A stretch of DNA of 64,000 nucleotides from Anaeramoeba flamelloides (taxonomy: Eukaryota; Metamonada; Anaeramoebidae), in assembly GCA_027625915.1 (NCBI GenBank), contig JANTQA010000029.1, positions 7,564,001-7,628,000 of the forward strand. Direction: 5' to 3'. A program made the translations under genes and the position numbers. A model generated the notes under the pieces. That model did no database searches. It saw only the letters and a program-made list of their open reading frames with translations, and was not told where the DNA came from. This document shows, piece after piece, positions 29,048 to 39,700 of this stretch (positions within the stretch are counted from its first letter, which is position 1; every line of letters begins with the position of its first letter).

Positions 29048-30124
29048 AAAACCCACTTTATAAACCCATAAAAATACACTTTGAAGAAATTTATTCAATG
29101 ATCTTTGAATTTAGGTCAACATTGAGTAGAAAAGTACAAATAACCCAATAAAAGTAAATAATTTGCCTATTAACCAAGACCACTTTCCATTCACTATCAT
29201 GAAAAAATTTTTTCAAAAAAAAATTAAACATTTGCTGTTTTTGACTTTTTGATAACCTCACTTATAATAAATAACACTATTGGTTAATAAAGTATCTTGG
29301 ATCAAAAAATAATTTTTCAAGATATTTTAAAAATTTAAGTTGGAAAATTCAATTTTCCAGGGTTTATTAAGATTTTTTTCAAATTTAATAGTAAAAAAAT
29401 TTGAATATTTTTATTTACAGTTAAGAGGTATTAATCATATATTTTAAAAGTATTTTAAATTTAATAAATATATTTCAAACGGATAACCAATTATTTTGAC
29501 TATTATGGAATTATTTATTGATATAAATTGAAAAAAATATTGTTTTTTTGATTTTCCGTTAGGTTTTTTTTAATTTTTTTTGAAATATGATCAGAAAATT
29601 TAATAAATTTTCGTTTATTCTAAATTAAAAAGTAAAAAAAACTGCCGTTAGGTTTTCCAAAATACAAAAGAATTGAGTAAAATCTTCCATTTGTCTCTAT
29701 TATTTTGAATTCTGGAAAAACTGGGCACTCTAAGGGCACTTACAATAATTATCATTAGGATTTTTTTTTTATCTGTTTGAGTTTTTTAGATGAGTACAAT
29801 GTTTTCAAAACAATTCGTTATTATCTATCAAAGTAAATATCTCCAGATTGAATTAAACTATAATTCATTCTTCAGTTTATTTGTAATTTTTTATCCGAAA
29901 AAAGCCTTTTTTTCTCGACTAGAGATTTTTAAAAAAGTTGGTTATACTAACAACAAGAAATAAAATAGTAATATGAATTTAAAGTTATGTAATTTTGATT
30001 ATATTATGAATAAACTTTATTAATAATGATGAAATGATAAAGGAATGAAGTAGTTTTGTCTAACTTTTTTTTTTTCCCTTTTATTTTTTCATGCTAGTGT
30101 TGTACCTTGATGGTAAATGGATAG

Positions 30125-30244
30125 TTATCAACGAACAAAAAATAAAAAACTCCAAAAACCAATTTTTTTGTAAAAATAATTCATTTAAATCTATTGATAA
30201 AAGATCGTAAAAGTCTATACTAAGATAAAATGATAATATTGCAG
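30125..30244 (-). repeat. right arm of a 1.3 kb inverted repeat
   Basis: Reverse-complement partner of 28927-29047, about 90% identical by eye. The 1.1 kb between the arms has an AACCTAAC-family fragment but no recognised transposase. Confidence 0.75.
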
Positions 30245-30439
30245 AAATATCGAATGAATTCTTTGAGAAGATCCATCCCAAACATCCTATATTTTTAAAT
30301 TTGATTTACAGATTACCAATATATCACAAATCTAGCAACTTACAATCGATAACATTATCATAAGGATTGAAATATCAAATTAAATAATTGTAAAATTTTT
30401 TAATGTTCTTTTTTTTTGAAAAAAATTTTTTGAAATTTA

Positions 30440-30720
30440 TTAATCAAAGAAATTTAAGTTATCCATCAAGCCCAACGATTCTAAAATTCAGAACATTTAT
30501 TAACCGTTTTAAATAGACCCTACTATGTAATAAATACAAAAGATAATAAATTTTGACTTTATGCTGATAATACGAACAGAAGGAAATAATAGAAAATACT
30601 TTTTAATTTTTATCAATATGTCTTTTCTATTGAAAGGATAGATTAATTTTTCTGAATAAATTAAAAGAATTAAATCTTTAATAAAAAATTTTTAAACAGT
30701 GATAGTTTACAATCTTTTTT
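30440..30720 (+). repeat. dispersed repeat, partner at 40230-40500
   Basis: Shares ordered blocks with 40230-40500: AAGTTATC.(A/T)TCAAG, ATTCTAAAAT.CAGAACAT, TATGTAATAAATA, and the 3' block AAACAGTGATAGTTT. Diverged; limits approximate. The partner is inside the long PARG intron. Confidence 0.6.
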
Positions 30721-31979
30721 TTTTAATTAATAATTTTAAAATATATTAAATTCTATTTAAATTCCATTTCATAAATTTAACTACAATGACACTTAGGATG
30801 TAATTTATTCTTCTTTCTCAAATAATAAAAAAAAAAAATTTTTTTTTTATCCAACATTACAAAAAAATCAAAAGATTGATGTTTTAAATGAGTTTTATGG
30901 TAATTTACATTTCATTAAATTGATCTTTTTTCAGTAGAAATATCATAATTAACATCATTTATAAATATTTATCAAAACTCCTGATTGCTTTTTCATGAAT
31001 TTAAAAAAGTTGAAACATTTAAAATATATATAAAAAAAAACAAAAAATACTTCTTTCTTACTCTTAACTTGATAAGTTTTCAATAAAATTATCTTTTTAT
31101 AAAATGAAGATATTGAAATTTTTGTTGAAGATTTGAATTTTTATATTTCTGAAGGATTAAAGTAGTCATTCTAAATAAACATTACAAGATTTTTAGAAAA
31201 AAAAGAAAACAAAATAAAATTGTAAAAATGATTAAATTGATTTTAAATACAAATTTAATCAATTTGAAAACATAATAACAAGATTTAAGTAACTTTATTT
31301 CCTTTTCATTTTTTTATTTTTTTAACAAAATACTAATTTCCTTTAAAATAGTAATGCTAAAAATCTAAATATAAACTCAATTAATTTTTTGGGAAAATTA
31401 AAATACTGAAACCCAATATTAGTTTAAAAAAATATCTTTGTATAATTTTTTTATTTATTTATTTGTTGAAAGAAAAAGGAGTAATAAAGTAAAATTTTAT
31501 CAAAAATAAAAAAAGAGAAGAAAAAATTAATTAAAGCATCAATATAAAACAATAATAATATCATTTATCTGTCCAAATTTAGAATATATTTGATTTCTTT
31601 AGTTTTTTTTTGATTTTGAGAAATAAAACGAAAATTTATTTAATTTTCAGTTTATATCCCAATTTTTTTTAAAAAGTCATTTAATTTTCCAGAATTTAAA
31701 AGAATAGGGTAAAATCCATTATTTTTCTCACATCTTTTGAATCATGTAAAACTAAATGACTGCCCATCCTATGAAAATAATCGTAAAATCTGGATTTCTA
31801 AATTAGAATAAAATAATTTTTCACTTATTTTAAATAATAATACTATATTAAATATTATTAATAAACAAGATTCAATATCTTTATTTGCTCTGGTAGATAA
31901 CAAACCCATGTTTGAATCTTTTATAAAATTTCTAAATTCAAGTTTAGGAATTCGGGGAGTGCGGTAGATTACCGTCAAG

Positions 31980-32370
31980 TGCCTAGGTTTTCTTGACGTT
32001 TTCCTTTTTATTTGTTAAGTGTTCTAGTTTTTTTTTACTTTTGAAATAAACAGAAAATTTTAATAACTTTTCGGTTTATTTCGAAAAGTAAAAAAAACCT
32101 AAAGAAAATCTATTGATTTTCTAAATAAATAGAGAACTCCAAAAAACCTAAAGAAAATCTATCGGTTTTCAAAATAAACAGAAAACTCAAGAAAACCTAA
32201 CGGCGCTTTTCCAAAATTCATATGAATGGAGAAAAATTAAAGATTTTACTCAATTCTTTTAAATTCAAAAAACCTAACGGCGTGGTTTTTTTCACTTTTT
32301 GTTTTTGTTTCGAAAATCTATTGATTTTCTAATCAAAACAAAACATAAAAAAAATCTAACGGCAAACAAG
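31980..32370. repeat. AACCTAACGGC repeat cluster
   Basis: Several alternating-direction copies of a unit built from CCTAA(C/A)GG, TCTATTGATTTTC and AACAGAAAACTCAAGAAAAC, forming inverted and tandem pairs (for example CCTAAAGAAAATCTATTGA occurs twice about 50 bases apart). Related fragments lie at 25400-25700, 26320-26530, 29540-29720, 31590-31750 and 43843-44000. Probably overlapping or nested MITE-like insertions. Confidence 0.6.
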
Positions 32371-32824
32371 AGGAATTCTAAACTCCTCCCTTAAATTAGA
32401 ATAAAAAAAAAAAAATGAAATATTTTTAATAACAAATAAAACGTAATTTGTGATTGTTTTCGAATTTATTTAATGATGGAATTTATTGCAAAATACTGAT
32501 TCAGAAAATGACTAATCAACAATATTTTGTAAAATAAAATCGCCTTTAAATTTTCTAATAATACTGCCAAGGACAAAAAAAAAAAAAAAAAAGATAAAGA
32601 CACACTTATTTAATTACTAATAACTATATCTTTTAATATACCAAAGAATATCTCAACGTCTAAATATGAATTTCTAGTTAGAATGGTAAAAGAAATCGTA
32701 AACACAAATAACGATAATTACTTTTTCTAGATTCCATATTTTCTAAAGATATTTCAAAGCTCATACATAATTTCCTTGGAATTAGAAGTTTGAGTGTTGG
32801 CGTTTAACGTCTTACAATTGGTAT

Positions 32825-34161
32825 TTATAGTGCAGCCTTTCTAGCAAAAGTTAAAAAACTCGTATGCCCAATGACATGACCAACAGTTTTAGTTAACAAA
32901 ATATTGTTATTTAATTGAATTTGAATCTTGTTTTTGGTTGTCTTTTCATTCTCATTTACCTTCTCGCTCTTGAAATTATTCTTTGACTGTCCCTCATTCA
33001 CATTCACACTCACACCCACTTCCCCCTTCTCACTCACATTCACGCCCTCCTTCTCCTTCTCATTCTCCTTCTCAATCTCAGTCTCATTCTCATTACTAAT
33101 TTCCTTTTGTGTTAATTTTCTTTTTCTTTTTTTTGTCTGTTCAATAATTTGCTCCTTTTCGCTATCCTTTTGAAGATTGAACTCTGGGATAATTCTTTTG
33201 TTCTCCTTTTCAAAAGAGATGTATGTTCGTTTGATGCATTCGATTGTCTCAATTTCAATAAAATTATATTTGCGTAGCGTTTCGCAAGTTAATTGCACTT
33301 GCTCGATACAGGGCGAATATAAACAGATCATTCCGTTTGGTTTTAAAATCCTTTCAGCTTCTGGGATAATTTTCCAGGGGAGCGGAAGATCAAAAATTGC
33401 AGAGTCAACACAAGAATCAACAAAATCAAACCCCTTCTCTAAAACATTTCTTTTTTCAGCATTTATTAAATGTGAAATGCCATTTTCTTGAAATTCCTTT
33501 TTGCAGATCGAGACCCTTTCTTCGACAACATCGTGAGTAAAAATTTTACCATTTGGGGCAACGTATTGTGCTAAATAGCTTGTTAGCGATCCAGATCCAG
33601 TTCCTATTTTTTTTTGTTTTTGATTTTTTTTTTTTTTTTATTTTTTTTTGTTTTTGTTATTGTATTTTGGAAAGAAAGGAGATTTATTTTGATGAAAATT
33701 TCCAAATTAATACAGGAAGAAGCGTGTTTGTTTAAAACAGTATTGTGTATTTGAAGAAGTTTTGATTTTCCTGTTTTTTTTTGTTTTGTTTTGTTTTGTT
33801 TGTTGTGCTGAATGAACCAAAATATACCAGCCTCAACTACAATTGATCCCGGTAAAATTTCTAATTGGATAGTGATTAGTGAAATGTCTGTAGGGTAAAT
33901 AATTTGCGTTCTTCTATTTATGGTAACAATATGAGTGTAAGGAGAAAAGCGGAGTAAATAAACTTTAAATTCTTTATTCTTTTTGGTTTTGACATTCAGC
34001 TGAGAACCATATTTTTCACCAATAATGTTGTTATGGGATATGTCTCCTATTTTTTTACGAAAGACCTGATCACGTTCGAGAGTAAGGGGGTAAATATAAT
34101 TACGTCCCCCAAAAAGAACAACTTTGTCTCCTTCACTTGCTTTTTCATTTAAATTAAACAT
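32825..34161 (-). CDS. TRMT61A: tRNA (adenine58-N1)-methyltransferase catalytic subunit, two exons
   Basis: Exons 34161-33828 and 33603-32825 with a 224-base phase-1 intron; 370 residues. With TRM6 the family forms N1-methyladenosine at position 58 of tRNA. The N-terminal OB-like part (LNEKASEGDKVVLF, then RTQIIYPTDISLITIQLEI) is typical. The SAM-binding motif I, EAGTGSGSL, is created by the splice (residues 110-118). The second exon carries FDLPLPWKIIPEA and the diagnostic YSPCIEQVQLTCETL at about 207-221, then GHTSFLTFARKA at the C-terminus. Between about residues 259 and 342 is a low-complexity Glu/Lys/Asn-rich insertion with no counterpart in human TRMT61A. The intron contains (TTTTG)n and poly-T stretches. 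TRM6 is not in this window. Confidence 0.95.
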
Positions 34162-34378
34162 GGTGATTAGTTTGTAAAAAAAATGAAATGTAAAGTTTTT
34201 TCGTCAAATTTTAAAAAACACAAAAGAGACAGTCAAATTGTCTCCAGAGCAACCTGTTCATAAAGAAACTTTTCATTGTTGACTTATTTTCTTAAGACAA
34301 GATGAGCAACAACTGATGAGGTAGTTTTATGATTGTTTTTTTTTTTTGTATTTTTTGAATTATTACAATTCGTAAAGA

Positions 34379-34850
34379 TGTTACTGTTGAGAGAAAAATG
34401 TTTGACACAGAAAAATGGTTAGACAACCATTTTTAATTGGGAACATTAGTAAAATTGATAATCAAATCCTATTGATAACTAATTGAATTTTATATAAATC
34501 CAGGTTTATAGGTGTTAAAAGTTAATTAATATGTGGTGTGTGTAGAATACTCATTTGAATGGTTGATAACTAAAGTAGATCATGCTATTTTAACAAAAAT
34601 CCAAGTTTTAGTAAAGTTTACAATTAATTCTGAAAATGGTAATTTTTAAACTTGCTTTAGATTATAAGAGATATGCTTTTGAAAAAGTAGAATTACATTA
34701 ATCCATATTCTAATAAGTAGATTATTGTTATTTTCTTTAGTTATTTCACAAACGATTGGAATTAAAAATCATGTTCAGTAATGTTCCCAATTAAAATTGC
34801 TGTCCAACTATTTTTCTCTGTCTAACTTTTTTCTTTCAACAGTTAGTTAC
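34379..34850. mobile_element. MITE-like element with about 70-base inverted ends
   Basis: The left end (GTTACTGTTGAGAGAAAAAT, then TTTTTAATTGGGAACATTA) pairs with the reverse complement of the right end, which reads GTAACTAACTGTTGAAAGAA and continues to TTTTAATTGGGAACATTA. The interior is AT-rich, about 330 bases, without coding potential. It starts about 220 bases upstream of the TRMT61A start codon. Confidence 0.7.
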
Positions 34851-35639
34851 CTTTAAAAATAGAAACATTATAGACTGGATATATATGATGAGAATTGTTT
34901 TTGTAGGTATATTAGTATTTGTACAAACAAATTGCCAAAAATTTCAACTTGATATTCTTGATTTTTCTTTTACAAAGAGAGTATTCAAAGCAGAGGTAGT
35001 AATTTGTTACTTGATTTCAGAATTGAAACTATACCGAAAATAAGAAGGATGTGTACAACTTTTCCTATTTATTAGTCAAATAGCTGAATATTATTAATAA
35101 TCTCATATATTAAGAGATGTAGATCTGAAAAATAGAGTATAATTTTTTATATTTTTTTTAGTATTTTTATTTAAGAGAAAAATAACAAAAATAACTCTTG
35201 TATCATATTTTTGAAACCGGGATTTTCAGAATATATTATCAAAATATTACAAACCTAATGTACCTCAGAGATACCGAACCAAAAATTATAAATTTTGATT
35301 TTTTGATTAATCAATTAAAAGTAAGACTAATTAGAAATAAAAGATTTAATAAACGAAAGATAATAATCACTCAAAGATATACCTTCACAAACAATAAATT
35401 TTTAAAAAAAATAAAATGCTAAAAAATTGTTGGGCCAATTTAATTCCAATATCACATTCAAATTTCCCATTTCCTTTAAGAAACTAATTTTCTTTACTAT
35501 AAAGATTTTTTGATAGAATAGTATTGAAAAAAAATACCGACCTGGAAATAAAATCTAAATACCTTTACTAATTGTTACTATTAGGAAAATTGTTTTGTAA
35601 TTTCTCTTTATTTTCCAATCAAATCCTGTTTATAAATAA

Positions 35640-36022
35640 ACATTTTTTTCATGAACTTAGTAATAAACCAACCTAAAGTTCATTAAAGTGAGGTATCTAT
35701 AGAATACCAATTTAATTGTTTGATAGCATAAGTAGAACATCTTTTTTTGAAAAATGATAGTTTTATTAAATTGAAAGGTTGGTATTGAACAAACGATTTT
35801 TTTGATTAAAATTATTATTAGTCTATTAAGACAATCAGAAATTATTTTACTATCAAACAAAATTTGGTTAAATACATCAAACTCTTTATTTATCTCTTAA
35901 ATTGTAAAAACTCTATTTTTTACAATATTCCATATTTATAGTAACCAATGAATCAAATTAACAAGTCCTCACACCAAACAACTTTATCTTTTTTTCAAAT
36001 TTCAGGGTTTGAAGTTTTAATG
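35640..36022. repeat. diverged dispersed repeat, related to 39680-40090 and 47073-47640
   Basis: Positions 35700-35940 share AACGATTTTTTTGATTAAAA, TTTATTTATCTCT and GTAAAAACTCTATTTTTTA with 39830-40060. Positions 35948-36022 share ATTAACAAGT..TC/TACACC and TTTTTTCAAATTTCAG with the right end of the element at 47073-47640. Part (35640-35740) also resembles 34500-34610. It may be a composite of insertions. Confidence 0.5.
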
Positions 36023-36053
36023 AAATAAATCTTAAATTTTCTTCTTGTTTATA

Positions 36054-36254
36054 TAGTCAGTTACACTTTTAAAGTACAGACTTTCAACAATATTTAAGGC
36101 ACAATAAAAATCTCAAATTAAGGCACAAACTGCAAATTCTCGTAAAAATAATTTGAGAAAAAAAAAAGCGAAAAATGATATTTAAATTGAGATTTTTTTG
36201 GTATTGCCTTAAATTTATTTGAAAGTTTGTGTATTAAAAGACGAACTGACTGTT
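36054..36254. mobile_element. palindromic MITE, CAGTCA family, copy 1
   Basis: About 200 bases, nearly an inverted repeat from end to end. The left end has AGTCAGTTACACTTTTAAAG and AATATTTAAGGCACAAT; the right end is the inverse, ending AACTGACTG. It is the same family as 42701-42895. TA dinucleotides at the edges fit a Tc1/mariner-type origin. Located about 500 bases upstream of the PARG start codon. Confidence 0.75.
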
Positions 36255-36757
36255 ATTGGTTTCTTAGATCTTTTAATTCATAATCTTTCGAAAAAAGAAA
36301 CACTGATTTTGTTTTCTCTACGGGTTTATTCAGAAAACGAAAGACTATTTTTACAAAACTGGTATTTTAATTACAAATGGGAAAAATTTTCACAACATTT
36401 TAAATTTCCTTATTCAAATAGAGTTTTTAAATAAAAGTCAACCTCATTGAGAACTCTCTAATAGAAAAAACATCTGGAAAAGGAACTAAAAATTTTTCCC
36501 ATTAAAAATTCAAACACTGGTAATACAAATAAAAACTTTTGAAAATTGAAAACATCAAATTAAATTAAGAAAATAAAAAATTTACAAATAGTCCAATTCG
36601 TGTAATTACAACTTCAATTGAATTATTGTATTTGGATCAAAACTTTGCAAAATTAAACAGACACCATTTCAAAAATGAAAGTGTTTAAAAGAGAAAAAGT
36701 AATTGGAAATGTAATTTTTTTTTCTCCAAACCCAATAATTTACATCCATCCAATCAA

Positions 36758-39700
36758 ATGGAATGGCACAAATCACACGAAGTCACCACCCAAGAAGTTT
36801 TTGATTCTGAACAATGGTTAAATGAGTTCAAAAGTACTATCCCAAACAAAGTATTTAATAACCACTGTACACTACGTACACAGATCCAAATCTCTACTCT
36901 TGATTGTCTTTCACAGTATTCATACATCCCTGCCCCAAACAAAAGAATTACATTTTCCAAAAAATTTGTTTTAGAACAGGTCAGGAAGACGGTTATGCAG
37001 GACTCTCTTCCAGAGCTTGAAAAGTCACCAAATTTCGAAACAGAATATTTTGTCCAAAACATGGATTGCCTGGTGGCAGTTCGTAATTTGTTGAACGAGG
37101 AAATGGAAAATGAAAACTACGATGGAACTACAAAAATTGCTTGTCTTAATATGGCTTCTTCATCAAATCCAGGGGGAGGTATTATATGATTTTATTTTAC
37201 GCTTAATCTCAATTACTGATCCCAAGTCTTAACTCTCGAAATTGATTTTTTTTATTTAACAATTTTTCTATTCTTCCTCCTTTATCTTTTCTTTTTAGGA
37301 TATATGGGGGGCGCAGGTGCTCAAGAAGAAAACCTATTTAGAAGAACTAATCTTTTCCAATTAATGAGTGATAAAAAACTCATCAAACAAAGATCATATA
37401 GATATCCATTAAATGATGCCACGCTTTATTGCCCAAAGTTTGTATTTTTTTTTTCGTTTATTCTGTTTGCTCTCTTATTTGCTTTACTTTATCAAAATCA
37501 CAATCATATATCTCTTCAATTGGTGCCAAATAATTATTCTACCAAGTGAAAATATCACACAATTAATGGAATTCAAAATGTAAATGTAGTAAACCTTTGA
37601 CATTGAGGGAAAAAAAGTTCAAATGCTTTTTTATTGAATATCTCAATAGAATCATCGAAATTACAAAAATCACAGAAGCCAAAACAAAAAGTAAGATTAA
37701 TTAATAAAAGAAAAAATAAATATATAAAAAAAAAATGGAGGATTCACAAGAACAGATTTTTTAATACTACCTTATGGTAAGGGTTTTTCTTTGATGGATC
37801 AATTATTCAAAATTTGTTCAAAAAATTGACTATTTTTGAGATCTCCAAAACCACTATTTTGATTTACTATTATTTTCCAATAAAAAATGAAAATTTTTAA
37901 TTCACATTCCATAATATTTTTCGGGTTTATAAGTTGAAAGAAAATCCAAAGATCTTTACAACATCATTTAGAAAGGATATTTTTAGACAATAATATAAAC
38001 ACCCTTAGTTAACTCTAAGAGAAATTTTTTCTCTGCTAATTTGATTGTAGCTGTAATAATTAATATTCACATTGGAAATTGAAATAAAAATTATCATTTA
38101 TTAATCGGGAAATAACAGTATATAAGAAACAAAATATAAATTATATTTGTTGGTTTGATTGAGAATAATATAATAGATTCTTATTTGAAGTTAATTTATT
38201 TCTTCTTTTAATTGATTTTACTTTTTATTTTCAGGTTCTATTAAGACTTTTCAATTAAAAACCCTGTTTCGCTTTTTTTCCCTGTTTCACTTTTTTTCCA
38301 AAATGGTTACCTGAAATTCTTGATTCAATTCTCCAATAGTCCTTTTCCTTTCACGACTTTCTGTTAAACAAAAATATATTAAGGAACCAGCCTTCGAAGG
38401 AAAAATTTTAAAATATGTTATTGGTGGTATTCTCTACTTACAAATTTTTTATACACAAAGTTTCAAAAAATTCTGATCGAATAAGAAAGCCAAAAAAGAA
38501 TATTTTTTCAGTGAGATAATTTTTTTTTTCAATTTTCTCAGAAAAAAGAAACCCTTTAAATTAATCTTATTTTTTACATTATAAAAATTAATTACCCCTC
38601 TAATTACCATTTTCATCATTATTATACAACAACAAGTCTTTGTTACCAGGAATATTAATATAAAGTTTTTTTTTTTTTTTTTTGAGATAATTCTTTTGGT
38701 TAACAAAAAAAAATTCATATATTCAACCGATTGGATAATAATTGTATTTTTTTAAGAATAGTAGTTATTATAATTAAAATTTTAAAGTCATTTAAAAATT
38801 TTAGCAAGAAATTTTGTTTTTCTTGTTCAAAAATGAAATTCGATTTTTCAAAATAAAATTTTCTTAAAGATATTTGGGAATAAAGTAATTTAACCCTCAA
38901 AATAAGAAATCGTTTTTTTTCTGCCTAAAAGGATTTGAATTGTTATGAGGATTCTTGTGAATAAGACCAAACCATTGGTTAAAAAAATTTATCAAAATTG
39001 AAAATTTTATATAAAAATTTTATTTTTTTTTTTTGAAAACAAGACAAATGACTTTTTAAAATAAAAAATTATAAATTTTTTTGCATAATAGATCTCAATA
39101 TAATTGATAAAATGTAGTTAAGCTTCTATCAAATATTAATTTATTTTACCACCAATTCAACAATTAGTTTTATTGGTTGGGATTTGAATTGAAATATTAA
39201 TTATTAAAAAATTACCAAATAAAAAATTTTCTTTAGAGATAAATATTTTCCAACATAAAATGAAAAATCAGTTGGTATTCCCATTTCCAAGAATTAACTG
39301 AATTCTTAAACAAAATAATAGATTACTTTTTTTGGTTTTATATTGGAAACATGCAAATTTTGGATTTCAAAAAAAAAGACTAAAATTAATAAAATGTTTA
39401 AATTAAGTTAACTCATCCAGTACATAAGTCAAAACACAAATTTCAAAACAAAAATTTTCAAGATCTTAACAAGATTTCATTTTAATTTCAAAAAATATTA
39501 CTCCCTTAATCAAAGATAAATAATAATGGTATCTGAATTACAAATGAGACAAATTTTCTTCATTTTCCTTTTCTTTAATCAAATAGAGATCGAAACCACA
39601 AATTAAAGTCTGCGTATTTGAGAACTGTATTTATAAAAGAAAAATTGGTTGAAATAAGTGACAATTTTTCACACTTATAATTCTAATACCAAAGTGTAAA

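Larger units (their letters stand above)
28574..32824. other. 4.3 kb repeat-rich intergenic region
   Basis: Lies between the coiled-coil gene and the 3' end of TRMT61A. No firm gene. It holds an inverted pair of about 120-base arms (28927-29047 and 30125-30244), several AACCTAAC-family fragments (29540-29700, 31590-31700, 31980-32370) and a dispersed repeat (30440-30720). Confidence 0.5.
34162..36757. other. 2.6 kb intergenic region between divergent genes
   Basis: Between TRMT61A (-) and the PARG gene (+). No gene recognised. It is largely MITE-like material: a 470-base element with long inverted ends (34379-34850), a diverged repeat (35640-36020) and a palindromic element (36054-36254). 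Confidence 0.55.

Noticed and set aside
28909-29151. 80-codon + strand frame in the left arm of the inverted repeat
   Set aside because: Overlaps a repeat arm; the inverse copy translates alike only because the DNA is nearly identical.
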